DNA of 64,000 bases from Desulfovibrionales bacterium (lineage in GTDB: Bacteria > Desulfobacterota > Desulfovibrionia > Desulfovibrionales > Desulfovibrionaceae). The position numbers and the translations under genes were made by a program. The notes under the pieces were generated by a model. It was not told where the DNA came from, searched no databases, and saw only the letters and a list, made by a program, of their open reading frames with translations. Each line of letters starts with the position of its first letter. Positions within the stretch are counted from its first letter, which is position 1. The stretch is taken from the NCBI GenBank assembly GCA_030156255.1, contig JASGMV010000004.1, forward strand, positions 1 through 64,000, written 5' to 3'. Positions 18,651 to 27,397 of the stretch are shown here, one piece after another.

Positions 18651-18738
18651 CGCTGCATGCCGCTGAAGTTGCAAACCCCCTTCGGATGCGTTACAAGACT
18701 GCGCGCTCCAGAAAACCAAATTTTCTAAGGAGAGTCCC

Positions 18739-19005
18739 ATGGCCAAAGAGAACGTGAAGAAAATCAACGGCGTCATCGCCAGCATTTTCGCCCATACGGG
18801 GCATTTGACCAAAGATGAGGCGAAGGAAATGTCCGGCCTCGATGATCGCGAGTTCGACGAAGTGTACGCGAAAGCCGCCAAGGTGGTGAAGAAGATCACC
18901 TCCCATGAGAACGTCGAAGAGCGATACGATAAATTCGCCGAGCACCTTTATGAAGAGATTGAGGTTTTCGTGAAAAAATTTGGTCCGTTTGATATGGGGC
19001 TGTAA
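18739..19005 (+). CDS. unknown 88-residue helical protein
   Basis: No family recognised. The 88 residues are highly charged and predicted mostly helical, with motifs such as GHLTKDEAKEMSGLDDREFD and HLYEEIEVFVKKFGPF. No Cys, signal or membrane segment. The ATG follows AAGGAGAGTCCC, an excellent site. A GC-rich stem-loop follows. It may be cotranscribed with the preceding oxidoreductase, 88 bp upstream. Confidence 0.85.
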   Translation: MAKENVKKINGVIASIFAHTGHLTKDEAKEMSGLDDREFDEVYAKAAKVVKKITSHENVEERYDKFAEHLYEEIEVFVKKFGPFDMGL

Positions 19006-19047
19006 TTCCTAGCGCTTTTTATTCGAAAGCTTTTGAGAAAACAGCTT

Positions 19048-19073
19048 CGGCCGCCGGGATTTCCCGGCGGCCG
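19048..19073 (+). terminator. stem-loop after the 88-residue protein gene
   Basis: A 12-bp perfect stem of CGGCCGCCGGGA with its complement and a 2-nt centre. The tail is only mildly T-rich, so termination is likely but not certain. Confidence 0.6.
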
Positions 19074-19182
19074 TGAGCTATTTCCCGCTGGCTGAAAAAA
19101 TTTGACTTTACATTAATTGACGCGTTATTTATAGTTAAAGTGACAAAGTTATTTCAAGAATAATGGTTCGAGGGCGACGGTC

Positions 19183-19479
19183 ATGAAAGGGTGTCAAAGA
19201 TTAAAACAGTATCTGCGACAACAGATGGAAGACCTTCAGCACGACGACCACTTCCTCAAGCACAAGTGGTATCGTAGCGAGGAGGCCTGCCGCGATATAG
19301 GATTGGGCGGGGCCATCCAATCCTTTGCGGAGCTTCCGTACTACAGCTCCTTCGCCATGGAATTTCGCGAGCGGTATTGCGGCGAGATATGCGACAAGCG
19401 ATTCGAGTGCTGCCTGCGAACGCTGCGCGAAGAATGCAATAAGAAGAAGATAAGCGAAAATTCCGTTGCGCCGCTCTAG
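19183..19479 (+). CDS. unknown 98-residue Cys-containing protein
   Basis: Small basic protein of 98 residues with a C-terminal Cys group, RYCGEICDKRFECCLRTLRE (five Cys), which could bind metal. The N-terminus is amphipathic and helical (LKQYLRQQMEDLQHDDHFLK). The ATG follows GAGGGCGACGGTC. An AT-rich stretch before it (19090-19160) contains TTGACT about 17 nt before TTATTT and could be the promoter. It ends 37 bp before the convergent glycosyltransferase gene. Confidence 0.75.
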   Translation: MKGCQRLKQYLRQQMEDLQHDDHFLKHKWYRSEEACRDIGLGGAIQSFAELPYYSSFAMEFRERYCGEICDKRFECCLRTLREECNKKKISENSVAPL

Positions 19480-19516
19480 CGGTTGTCCTTGACCTCAAGC
19501 CTTCTCTCGAGCCCCT

Positions 19517-21214
19517 CTATTCCCCTTCTCCCGCCGCATGTTTTGAAGACGACGATTCCGGCCCGGATTCGGCTGGCGCTTCGTCTTTTGGATCCTGAAG
19601 CAACAGCGCGTAAGCCCGGTCCGCGATGAATTGTTCGTGGACGACGCGCAGTCCGGGCAACTCGCCGCGCCATTGTCTCCAATACTTCTCCGGCAGTCCG
19701 ACCACGGCCTTGGGGTGGGTGGCCAGGAAGGCCTTCAGATCCTCCAGGCTCTCCATTTCCGTGATGTTGCGGCCGGCGTAGTAGCTGTACAGGCCCGAAT
19801 AGATGCGGCAGGCGGCCGGGGCGTAGCCCGCGTCGGCGTATTCGCCCATGATGCTCGCCTGGGCCTTGGGGCTCATGACCGGATCGAAGGAGGGAGCCGT
19901 GAGCAGCGCCGCGGGCAGCACCCAAAGCGTGGCGCCGAGGACCACGCCGGCCAGCACGGACTTGGGCTGAGGACGGCGTATGGCGAGCCATGCGCCCAAT
20001 CCGCCGAGAATCAGGGTGGTGAATCCCAGGCCGCGGATCGGAATGTCGAAAGGCAGGAAGATTTCAGCGAAAGGCGCCGCGACGGCGAGGGCCAGATAGA
20101 CGACACCCACGGCTAAAGCGCAGGCCCGCGCTTTTTTCGCGTCCAGGCGAAGCAGGCGCAGCCCGGCCAGCGCGGCCATGGGAGGCAGCAGCGGCAGAAT
20201 GTAGACGAGCACTTTGGTGGACAGGCTGGTCAGCAGAGCGAAACCGGCCAGGAACAGAATCCAGAGATAGGCCTCCCCGCCCGCCTTGCGGCGGTTGCCC
20301 CACGCCTCGGACCAGAAATCAACGGACAGGACCTTGCGCCAGGGCGCGAAGAACAGCAGCACGGCCCACGGCAAAAACGCGAGCGGCAGGGCGATGAAAT
20401 AGTATTGAAGAGGCTCTTTGTGGTGCCATGAGTTCACCGCCCGCAGATAGATCTGGTCGATGAACACGGCGTGCATGAACCCGGGGCCTTCCTTGACCAG
20501 CGCGGCGACGAGCCATGCGGCCAGCAGGCCGAGGCAAACCAGCGCGCCGTGCAGCATTTGCCGGCTCGCCATCTTGCGAAGTTCGCCTCTCCAAAGCAGA
20601 AAGACGACGCCCGTGACCAGGGGAAAGACAAGGCCCAAGGGTCCTTTGGTCAATACCGCGACGCCGGCCAGGCCGAGGCCGACCATGGGCCAGCGCCCGG
20701 GCGTCTTCTCGGTCCAGGCCTTGTACAGGGCCGTCTGAGCGCCGATGATGAGCGCGGAAAACAGCAGGTCCATGCGCGCGTAATGGGTGATGAGCAGGAA
20801 AAAGAGGCTGGAGAGCAAGGCCAGCAGGCCGGCGAGCGTCGAACGTTTGTCGCCGAGGGTCGTCCGGAAGAGCAGCCAGGAGGCGATGAGGAGGAGTCCG
20901 GCGGATACCGCGGCGCCGAGAAGGAACAGTCCCGGTTCGCCGATTCCGGTCACGGCGTCCAACAGCCGCAGCAGCCAGAAATAGACCGGAGGCTTGTCCG
21001 GATACGGTTGGCCGTTGAGGTCCAGCACCAGCCATTTGCCGGCGTCGCGTACGTGTTGATATACGTTCGCGTGGCGGATTTCATCGGAATACCACAGCGC
21101 CCTCGCCTGCAGCGTGAAACAGGACTGCACGGCGAAAATCGTCAGGGCCGCGATCAGAGGATGTTTTTCCAGGAGTGTATAGATTCTTTCCAGCAGTTTC
21201 TCAGCGGTGGGCAT
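19517..21214 (-). CDS. ArnT/PMT-family glycosyltransferase, polytopic membrane protein
   Basis: GT-C glycosyltransferase of 565 residues with about 12 membrane segments. It probably transfers a lipid-linked sugar to lipid A, glycan or protein on the periplasmic side. The first periplasmic loop carries the family acid motif ALWYSDEIRHANVYQHV and is followed by DLNGQPYPDKPPVYFWL, characteristic of ArnT-like enzymes. The soluble C-terminal domain is about 100 residues. The ATG at 21214 overlaps the PAP2 gene by 14 bp, so the two are coupled. Substrate unknown; aminoarabinose transfer is only one possibility because no arn operon is present. Confidence 0.87.
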   Translation of the reverse strand: MPTAEKLLERIYTLLEKHPLIAALTIFAVQSCFTLQARALWYSDEIRHANVYQHVRDAGKWLVLDLNGQPYPDKPPVYFWLLRLLDAVTGIGEPGLFLLGAAVSAGLLLIASWLLFRTTLGDKRSTLAGLLALLSSLFFLLITHYARMDLLFSALIIGAQTALYKAWTEKTPGRWPMVGLGLAGVAVLTKGPLGLVFPLVTGVVFLLWRGELRKMASRQMLHGALVCLGLLAAWLVAALVKEGPGFMHAVFIDQIYLRAVNSWHHKEPLQYYFIALPLAFLPWAVLLFFAPWRKVLSVDFWSEAWGNRRKAGGEAYLWILFLAGFALLTSLSTKVLVYILPLLPPMAALAGLRLLRLDAKKARACALAVGVVYLALAVAAPFAEIFLPFDIPIRGLGFTTLILGGLGAWLAIRRPQPKSVLAGVVLGATLWVLPAALLTAPSFDPVMSPKAQASIMGEYADAGYAPAACRIYSGLYSYYAGRNITEMESLEDLKAFLATHPKAVVGLPEKYWRQWRGELPGLRVVHEQFIADRAYALLLQDPKDEAPAESGPESSSSKHAAGEGE

Positions 21215-21812
21215 GTCGCACTCCAAAGAGGTAAATGGCCAGTCCGCCCACCATGCCGAGCAGCCAGCCGAAAAAGACGTCGCTGATGTGATGCCACCCC
21301 AGGATGACACGGCTCGCGCCCACGGCGGCGGTAAGGACTCCGATGGCCAGGGACAACAGCAGATTTCTGCGCCACAACGAAAGCGGCAGCGAGGCCGCCG
21401 TGATTTCGCAGGTGTGTCCCGAAGGCAGGGAGTGGTGGGACGGCTCCAGGGTCATGGGGTGGTAGAGAAATCCTTCGCCCGGTCGGGGGCGGCCCAGGCT
21501 GATCTTCAGCAACCGGACGAGCAGCAGGCTGACAACCAGCTGTACCGCCAGATAGACCAGGGCCGTGCGGGTGAGATCACGGCGCTTGCCGAAGATCCCC
21601 CGCAACAGGATGGCCGCGTACACCGCATAAAAAATGGGATTGCCAACGGCCGAGACCGCCTTGAAAAAGCTTTTGAGCGCCGGGGCGGCCGCCAGCACGG
21701 TTTGGTAGTGCGCCGTGGCCGCGGCCTCCGTTCCGAAGGTGAGCATGGCCCAGGCCAGCCAGGCCAGCAGAGGGCCGGACGCCAGCGAGGCGTGAATCCA
21801 AAAGGCGCGCAT
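21201..21812 (-). CDS. PAP2-family membrane phosphatase
   Basis: Type 2 phosphatidic acid phosphatase of 203 residues with about six membrane segments. All three catalytic motifs are present: KISLGRPRPG (K-x6-RP), SLPSGHTCE (PSGH) and SRVILGWHHISD (SR-x5-H-x3-D). Such enzymes dephosphorylate undecaprenyl pyrophosphate or lipid phosphates, which fits recycling of the lipid carrier used by the coupled glycosyltransferase. The start has only a weak AGG site. Confidence 0.9.
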   Translation of the reverse strand: MRAFWIHASLASGPLLAWLAWAMLTFGTEAAATAHYQTVLAAAPALKSFFKAVSAVGNPIFYAVYAAILLRGIFGKRRDLTRTALVYLAVQLVVSLLLVRLLKISLGRPRPGEGFLYHPMTLEPSHHSLPSGHTCEITAASLPLSLWRRNLLLSLAIGVLTAAVGASRVILGWHHISDVFFGWLLGMVGGLAIYLFGVRHAHR

Positions 21813-21864
21813 GTGGCCTCATAGCCTTGTGGGTTCGTTCTGGCAACCTTTCGCCAGCCTAGGC

Positions 21865-23628
21865 TCAGGCCGCTTTGTGCTCTTCCGAGAAGACCTGGTC
21901 GACCTCCCTGACTTTGCTGACGATGCGCTTGGCTATTTGCTTGAAGGCCGCGAAGTCCTTCGGTTCGTAATAGGAGCGAACCCTGGCGAGGCCGGACATG
22001 TCGACGATCTCGTTGTACAGGTACGGAGCGTACAGTTGGTCCTGCTTGACGAAAAGCAGCGTCCTGTCGAAAATCTTGTGTATTTCATCCTGGTTGCGGT
22101 TGCATTTGCGGAACAGCTTTTCGAGTTTCTTTTCGACGTTGCGCATGGACTTGGCCCAAGAACTCCGCCGCGACTCGAAAACCGGTCGGGGGGTCGGCCG
22201 CCGGGCGTAGGCGAGCGCTTCCATGAACGCCTCCTTGGCGCCGGGGTCGGACCGGAAAACACCCAGCTCTCCGGCCTGGTCGAGCTTGACGTTCTCCGCG
22301 CCGAGGATGGGCGAATAGCCGCCGTACAGATTGAAGACCGAGAAAGGCGTTTTTTTGATGTCCGCCTCGATGTCGCGTTTGGCGGCCTGGTATTGCATGG
22401 TGGTGACGATTTCCTCGCCTTCCAGGTTTTTGATGCGCTGGTGCCGTTTCGGATTGAAAGCTTGCTTGGCGGCGTGGGCGTGGTGTCCCTCGGCGTGGGA
22501 GTGGTCGCCCTTCCAGGCGAAGTCCTGGCCGACGAGGGTGATCTGTTTGACGTTGCACCAGGTCAGGAATCGAAGCAGGCTGAGGCTGACGTTGCCGCCG
22601 GCGTCCAGCACGAAATCCCGGCCGCGCATGACGTAGGTGGCCATGCCTCCCACGGTCCACAACGGCAGCGTGGGGCCGGGGTAGCGTTCGACGACTCTGG
22701 GGTCCAGCTTGGTCGAGTAGATGAGCGGGATGTCTCGGACCCACTCCAGGTCGAGTTGGCGATACAGATTGAGCATGCCTTCGCTGTAGTCGATGGCCAG
22801 GCAGAAATCCGGTTTGAAGTCGTAGCGTTGCAGGACGGGCAACGTCTGCATGGAGGTGGCGTAGAGGGCGTTCCCCCGATTTTCTTTAAGCAAGGGGGCT
22901 TGTTCGGCCAGGGACGGACCGGCGCCGAGGATCACGGCCGAGACGCCCTCGCCGCAGCCTTCCAGCCGTTTCAGGCTGCCGTCCTGGAGGGATCGCTCGA
23001 AATTCGCCAACTCGTGCTGGACCATGGTGTCCTGTTTGTGTCGCAGGGTGGTCAGTTCAACGGTGAAGTTCTCCATGAGCCCGCGGACGAGCTGGGTCAT
23101 GCGGGCGTATTCAGGCCCGATTTGCGTACTGGGGGTGTCGCTTCGCACGAGGATGGAGCCGAAGATGAACTGGAGATCCATCTGCTGGATGATTGCGGTC
23201 AGGTATTCCTTGGTGGGGATGCTGAAATGGATTTTTTTGGCTTCGATGAAGGGCCTGAAATCGGTCTGGCCCAGACAGGCCGCCAACATGTTCGGATCCG
23301 GCTCCACCACCAGGACCTTGTGCGTGTCCGGCGTGTTTTGCAGAACGGTGGTGATTCCGTACCCCAGGTTGGACCCGACGATGATGCTGGCGCTCGTTTC
23401 GGGTTTTTTCATCTTGGTCCAGGGGTGGTAGAGTCCGCGGGGAGGGATGTTGTCGAACAGACCGGAGCCGTTGTCCATGCGCCAATCGATCATGCCCCAA
23501 CGGTTGATGAAGATACGGCTGTTGAGAGCCTCGGCCGAGGTGGACTGCTGGGAGAGCCAAGGGTAAATAGGATGCTTGTGAGCGCTCAAGACGTGTAAAT
23601 TGGCGAGCAGGTGAGGGCAGATTTTCAT
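21865..23628 (-). CDS. DUF115 / MAF-type motility accessory protein
   Basis: The 587-residue soluble protein contains the DUF115 (MptE-like) domain in its centre, with AVILGAGPSLAEQAPLL (about 235-251), CLAIDYSEGML and TLVGQDFAWKGDHSHAEG (about 360-377). N- and C-terminal extensions are typical of the motility accessory factor family, members of which act in glycosylating flagellin with nonulosonic acids. The ATG follows AAAGGATTCG. It lies upstream of the PAP2/glycosyltransferase pair on the same strand, so a surface glycan role is consistent. No flagellin is in the window. Confidence 0.88.
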   Translation of the reverse strand: MKICPHLLANLHVLSAHKHPIYPWLSQQSTSAEALNSRIFINRWGMIDWRMDNGSGLFDNIPPRGLYHPWTKMKKPETSASIIVGSNLGYGITTVLQNTPDTHKVLVVEPDPNMLAACLGQTDFRPFIEAKKIHFSIPTKEYLTAIIQQMDLQFIFGSILVRSDTPSTQIGPEYARMTQLVRGLMENFTVELTTLRHKQDTMVQHELANFERSLQDGSLKRLEGCGEGVSAVILGAGPSLAEQAPLLKENRGNALYATSMQTLPVLQRYDFKPDFCLAIDYSEGMLNLYRQLDLEWVRDIPLIYSTKLDPRVVERYPGPTLPLWTVGGMATYVMRGRDFVLDAGGNVSLSLLRFLTWCNVKQITLVGQDFAWKGDHSHAEGHHAHAAKQAFNPKRHQRIKNLEGEEIVTTMQYQAAKRDIEADIKKTPFSVFNLYGGYSPILGAENVKLDQAGELGVFRSDPGAKEAFMEALAYARRPTPRPVFESRRSSWAKSMRNVEKKLEKLFRKCNRNQDEIHKIFDRTLLFVKQDQLYAPYLYNEIVDMSGLARVRSYYEPKDFAAFKQIAKRIVSKVREVDQVFSEEHKAA

Positions 23629-23746
23629 GGGACGAATCCTTTGTTTTCTGGCCGATCAGGCGTCAAACCACAGGTTGCGCCAGGAAGGGATTTCCCCTAC
23701 ATCCAAGACGTGAAGCAGAATGCAGATACAGTGCCAGGTGATAACT

Positions 23747-26038
23747 ATGCGATATGATTTATTGTCTTTGGTTGGGAATACGCCCCTGGTGGAGATTCGA
23801 AGGCTGAATCCCCATGCCAATGTCAAAATATTGGCTAAACTGGAGTCCAAAAATCCCGGCGGCTCCATCAAGGACCGGGTGGCTTTGGCCATGATCGAGC
23901 GAGCCGAAGCGAACGGCGAGCTGACGCCGGAAAAGACCGTCATCGAGGCCACGTCGGGCAATACCGGCATCGGCCTGGCCATGGTCTGCGCGGTCAAGGG
24001 GTACCGGCTGCTGTTGCTTATGGCCGACAATGTCTCGGAGGAGCGCAAACGGATTTTGCGGGCCTACGGCGCCGAGATCATGCACACCCCGGGCCGGCTC
24101 GGCACGGACGGGGCCATCGAGAAGGCCTACCGCATGGCTCGGGAGAATCCGGACGCTTACGTCCTCGTGGACCAGTACAACAATCCGGCCAGCATCGAAG
24201 CCCACCGCAAAGGAACGGCGGCCGAGATATGGCGCGACACCGGGGGGACGGTAACCCACGCCGTGGCCAGCCTGGGAACATCCGGCACGGCCATGGGGCT
24301 GGTCAAAGGACTCAAGGAGTTCGATCCGAAGATCCAGGTCGCGGCCGTGGAGCCCTCGGCCGGGCACAAGATTCAGGGACTCAAAAACATGCACGAGTCC
24401 TATCCTCCCGGCATTTTCGACCGCAAGGCCCTGGACGCCATCCTTCGGGTGGGAGACGAAGAGGCTTTCGAAAACTGCCGCCTGTTGGCCCGCGAGGAGG
24501 GGCTGCTGGTGGGCATGAGCTCCGGAGCGGCGCTGGCGGGCGCTTTGAGACTGGCGGAGGGCCTGGAGTCGGGCGTCGTCGTGGTCATTTTCCCGGACAG
24601 CGGAGAACGCTACCTGAGCACTCCGCTTTTCGTACAGCCCGAGCAGCATGGACTCGGCCTGGTCAACATCGCCTCCATGAAAAAGGTCCACGTCGAGGCC
24701 TCCGGAGGCCGGGCCGGTTTGTTCACCATGGGGCCGAGCCTGGACGATCTCCAGGACCTGGATGCGTGGCGGCGTATCGTCCTGCTGGACGTTTTGGCCC
24801 GCCGGCTCGAAAGCCGGGGCATGGACGCGACTATAGGCGTAGGTTTGGCGGACCTGGACGACCGCGCCCTGGAGGCCGCCCGCGCGGCGGGAATGGGGCG
24901 CGCGGCGTTCGCGGAGCAGGCCGCCGCCGAACTCGAAAGGCTCGCCGTTCTGCTGCGCATCGCCCCCCGGGCCCGGTTCACTCTGGCCGGGAATTGCGTG
25001 GACACCGCCTTGGGGTTGTGCCGCAAGCTGCTGGCCAAGGGGCTGGGCTACGAAAAATTGCGCTCCGTGTACTTCGACGTGCTGCGAGACGACCATTACG
25101 GCGAACTGGCGCGGGTGGACGTGGAGAAGCTCTCCGTCGGCAAGACCGTGGACATGGAGGCCTACGTCAAGGAGCACGACCGCGACTTCACGCTGCTCAA
25201 GCGGGCCAGCCTCCAGGATCTCAAGCTTGGCGACGTGCTGGAGACCGAGTGGGGCAATGTCCGGCCGAGTTGGTTTTTGCAGATGGCCGCGGCCGGCCTG
25301 GACGGGCTCGGCGCCGTGGACGTGCTCCTCGCCGGCGAGACCCACCAGTTCCCGCACCTGGAGAACCTGCGGGCCATTTGGGCCGCGGACGGGGTTGCGC
25401 CGCTGGTCTGGATGATCTCCAAATCCGTGGGCCGACCTTCCAAGGACCATCTCGGCTTGGAGCAGGCCGCGGAGCTGGCGGGCGGCCCTTGCGCCCTTCG
25501 CCTGTGGCTGCTTTCGGCCTCCTATCGCAAGCCCCTGGCGGCCACGGAAGAGAATCTGGCCATGTGGTCCCGCAACTGGCGCAAGCTGCAGGAGCTGGTC
25601 GCCGGGCTTCGCTCCGAAACCGACTGGCCCGCCCAGGAGGACCCGGCTGTCGCGGGCGCCGAGGCCGAGGCTTTGGAGAGAGCGTTGGCCAAAGCCCTGG
25701 AGGACGATCTTTCGCTCCACCGTTTCTGGCCGGAGCTTTTCCTGTTCATCAAGACGGTCAATAGCTTGGCCTCGGAAGGCCGACTGGGGGCCGAGGGCGC
25801 GAAGCTCTGTCTGGAGAGCATCGCCCGAGTGGATGCGATTCTTGGCGTCGTGGACGAAGCACAGCTGCCGGCGCCGGCCGACTCCCTGAGCCCCGAGGCC
25901 GCCCGGCTGGTGCAGGAGCGGGAGCAGGCCCGGAAATCGAAGGATTTCGCCCGCGCCGACGCCTTGCGCGCCGCGCTGGCCGAGGAAGGCTACAGGGTGG
26001 AGGACACCCCGTCGGGGGCAAGAATTTTTCCGGTTTGA
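23747..26038 (+). CDS. cysteine synthase fused to degenerate cysteinyl-tRNA synthetase
   Basis: Two-domain protein of 763 residues. Residues 1-310 are an O-acetylserine sulfhydrylase (CysK type) with PLP Lys42 in NPGGSIKDR, the TSGNTGIG substrate loop (69-76) and GTSGTAMG. Residues 311-763 align by eye with class I CysRS but the active site is ruined: no HIGH motif, MGPS in place of CGPT, SWFLQMA in place of WHIECS, FPHLEN in place of FPHHEN and MISKS in place of KMSKS. Later segments such as LLSASYRKPLAATEENL and the C-terminal helical motif RKSKDFARADALRAALAEEG are well kept. The start is the ATG after CCAGGTGATAACT; an ATG at 23720 is an alternative. A sensing or channelling role for the second domain is inference. 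Confidence 0.9.
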   Translation: MRYDLLSLVGNTPLVEIRRLNPHANVKILAKLESKNPGGSIKDRVALAMIERAEANGELTPEKTVIEATSGNTGIGLAMVCAVKGYRLLLLMADNVSEERKRILRAYGAEIMHTPGRLGTDGAIEKAYRMARENPDAYVLVDQYNNPASIEAHRKGTAAEIWRDTGGTVTHAVASLGTSGTAMGLVKGLKEFDPKIQVAAVEPSAGHKIQGLKNMHESYPPGIFDRKALDAILRVGDEEAFENCRLLAREEGLLVGMSSGAALAGALRLAEGLESGVVVVIFPDSGERYLSTPLFVQPEQHGLGLVNIASMKKVHVEASGGRAGLFTMGPSLDDLQDLDAWRRIVLLDVLARRLESRGMDATIGVGLADLDDRALEAARAAGMGRAAFAEQAAAELERLAVLLRIAPRARFTLAGNCVDTALGLCRKLLAKGLGYEKLRSVYFDVLRDDHYGELARVDVEKLSVGKTVDMEAYVKEHDRDFTLLKRASLQDLKLGDVLETEWGNVRPSWFLQMAAAGLDGLGAVDVLLAGETHQFPHLENLRAIWAADGVAPLVWMISKSVGRPSKDHLGLEQAAELAGGPCALRLWLLSASYRKPLAATEENLAMWSRNWRKLQELVAGLRSETDWPAQEDPAVAGAEAEALERALAKALEDDLSLHRFWPELFLFIKTVNSLASEGRLGAEGAKLCLESIARVDAILGVVDEAQLPAPADSLSPEAARLVQEREQARKSKDFARADALRAALAEEGYRVEDTPSGARIFPV

Positions 26039-26167
26039 GTCGTTCGCCCGCCGGCCCGATGTTGCGGCACGGCCGGGGCGGCCATCTCCGGGGGAATTCA
26101 CCGGTGATGTTTCCGGAAAAGCGCGCTCTCGGCCGCAAGGCGATGCTTCCCGTCGAAGCGATGATGC

Positions 26168-26204
26168 GCATTTGTCGTCCCGGTCCGGCCGGGACGACAA
26201 ATGC
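26168..26204. terminator. 16-bp inverted repeat between convergent genes
   Basis: GCATTTGTCGTCCCGG and its exact complement flank a 5-nt loop. It lies between the stops of two convergent genes (26038 and 26267). No U-tract follows on either strand, so it may be a bidirectional mRNA end rather than a classical terminator. Confidence 0.6.
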
Positions 26205-26266
26205 GGGGAGCCCCCATCTCCCTCAGACGAAAATTCGAGACGCCGATTTCGGCGTGGCCTTGCCGG

Positions 26267-26749
26267 CTATTTTTTAGCCTTGGCCGCCGCGGTTTTTTTC
26301 GACGCGGACTTCGGTTCTTCCGGTTTCGGAGCGGCTTCGGCCTTGGCGGGAGCCTCGACTTTGGTCTCTTCGGCGGCCAGCCCCTTGGCCTCGCAGGCGG
26401 CCGGGGACTCCTCGGCGGGGGCGGACTGCTCCGGAAGCTCCGCCGGAGCGGCCAACTCTTCGATCACGGGCAATTCCGGTTCGGTGTCGGAGATTTTGAA
26501 CCCTTTGGAGGCGTCTTCCCCGGGAAGCGCTTCGCGCCAGGAGAGTTCGATCTCGATTTTCTGTTTGCCTTTCTTGTTGGCGGCCTTGATCTCGAAATCC
26601 ATCTGGTCGGACGGCTGCAGGGTCACGAAGACTTCGTTGTGTTCGATGCAAATCTTGCCGGCGTCAATGGACTTCATCAGGTCCTTCAGCACGGCGCTGA
26701 CGCCATCGACCGTTAAGACGCCTTTGACGTTCACTTCATTCTTTTTCAT
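26267..26749 (-). CDS. amphi-Trp domain protein with histone-like tail
   Basis: The first 75 residues (MKKNEVNVKGVLT through IEIELSWRE) match the small amphi-Trp domain family as I recall it. The last 80 residues are low-complexity Ala/Glu/Pro/Lys, ending in ASKKTAAAKAKK, like a histone H1-type or nucleoid-binding tail. The ATG at 26749 follows GGAGGACACCGAC. The total is 160 residues. It lies 25 bp downstream of the ribbon-helix-helix-like gene and is probably in its operon. The molecular function of amphi-Trp proteins is not known. Confidence 0.82.
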   Translation of the reverse strand: MKKNEVNVKGVLTVDGVSAVLKDLMKSIDAGKICIEHNEVFVTLQPSDQMDFEIKAANKKGKQKIEIELSWREALPGEDASKGFKISDTEPELPVIEELAAPAELPEQSAPAEESPAACEAKGLAAEETKVEAPAKAEAAPKPEEPKSASKKTAAAKAKK

Positions 26750-26774
26750 GTCGGTGTCCTCCGTGTGGTAATGG

Positions 26775-27086
26775 TTAGGCGACATCCTCGGACACGTCTG
26801 CGTCTTCGGGGGCGCCGGGTTCGGCGTCTGGCTGGGGAGCTGTTTGAGGAGCGGTCTCCTGCTTTTCCGTGTGTTTTCCCTGCTTTTTCTCTTGGATTTC
26901 TTGAAGTTTTTTTTCGGCTTTTTTCAGAAACCGCTCGATGGCTTTGTCCACGGCGGAATCCACGTCCAATTTTTTCCCCATGCACTTTGCGGTTTCTTTT
27001 GCAGATTCAAGCCGTTCTGCGAGATCAAGTCTGACATTGAAGATAACGCGTTTTGTTTCGGTATCTTCTTTGAAAATTCCCATCAT
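26775..27086 (-). CDS. ribbon-helix-helix-like small protein
   Basis: The 103-residue product starts with ETKRVIFNVRLDLAERLE and continues into two helices (SAKETAKCMGKKLDVDSAVD, then KAIERFLKKAEKKL). This is the strand-helix-helix plan of RHH DNA-binding proteins. The tail is Gln/Pro/Glu-rich and disordered. The ATG at 27086 follows AAGGATGGGGAA. An inverted repeat lies just upstream in the leader, which suggests autoregulation. The RHH assignment is by eye and not certain. Confidence 0.72.
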   Translation of the reverse strand: MMGIFKEDTETKRVIFNVRLDLAERLESAKETAKCMGKKLDVDSAVDKAIERFLKKAEKKLQEIQEKKQGKHTEKQETAPQTAPQPDAEPGAPEDADVSEDVA

Positions 27087-27109
27087 TTCCCCATCCTTAT
27101 GAAAATATT

Positions 27110-27128
27110 TTGTACAAATTACGTACAA
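27110..27128. promoter_or_regulatory. candidate operator TTGTAC-N7-GTACAA
   Basis: A perfect 6-bp inverted repeat with a 7-nt AT-rich spacer lies 24 bp upstream of the RHH-like gene start, just downstream of its putative promoter. The size and position suit a dimeric repressor that blocks its own transcription. Confidence 0.55.
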
Positions 27129-27137
27129 CTTTTGTTT

Positions 27138-27168
27138 TAGATATCATTGGATAGACGTACATGGTCAA
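27138..27168 (-). promoter_or_regulatory. candidate sigma-70 promoter of the RHH-like gene
   Basis: On the minus strand TTGACC (27168-27163) and TATCTA (27143-27138) are spaced by 19 nt. The spacing is slightly long. It lies in an AT-rich patch directly before the operator-like repeat. Confidence 0.45.
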
Positions 27169-27337
27169 TGTTTTTTTTGTGACAATCCACCCGTTGGCCA
27201 ATCGAAGTCTTGGGAGATAACGCGGCCGGTGCGCGGGATACGCGTCCAGGCGGACGGAGGAGGCGGGGAGCGCCGCGTTTTTTTCTGAACAGGGCTTGCA
27301 ATGCAGGGCGCATTGCAACCTGGCGACGCCATGGACG

Positions 27338-27370
27338 AAAAAAGCCCGCCTTCCGGAAGGAGAGCGGGCT
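27338..27370 (-). terminator. rho-independent terminator of the FKBP gene
   Basis: On the minus strand AGCCCGC pairs with GCGGGCT and is followed by a run of six T. It is 28 bp past the FKBP stop. Confidence 0.88.
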
Positions 27371-27397
27371 CTGTTCGGAGCGAGGATGGTTTCGAGG

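Noticed and set aside
27285-27325. Palindrome TTGCAATGC/GCATTGCAA as a seventh repeat copy
   Set aside because: It shares only a few bases with the family core and lacks the flanking GAGC and TTCAC segments. Probably coincidental.
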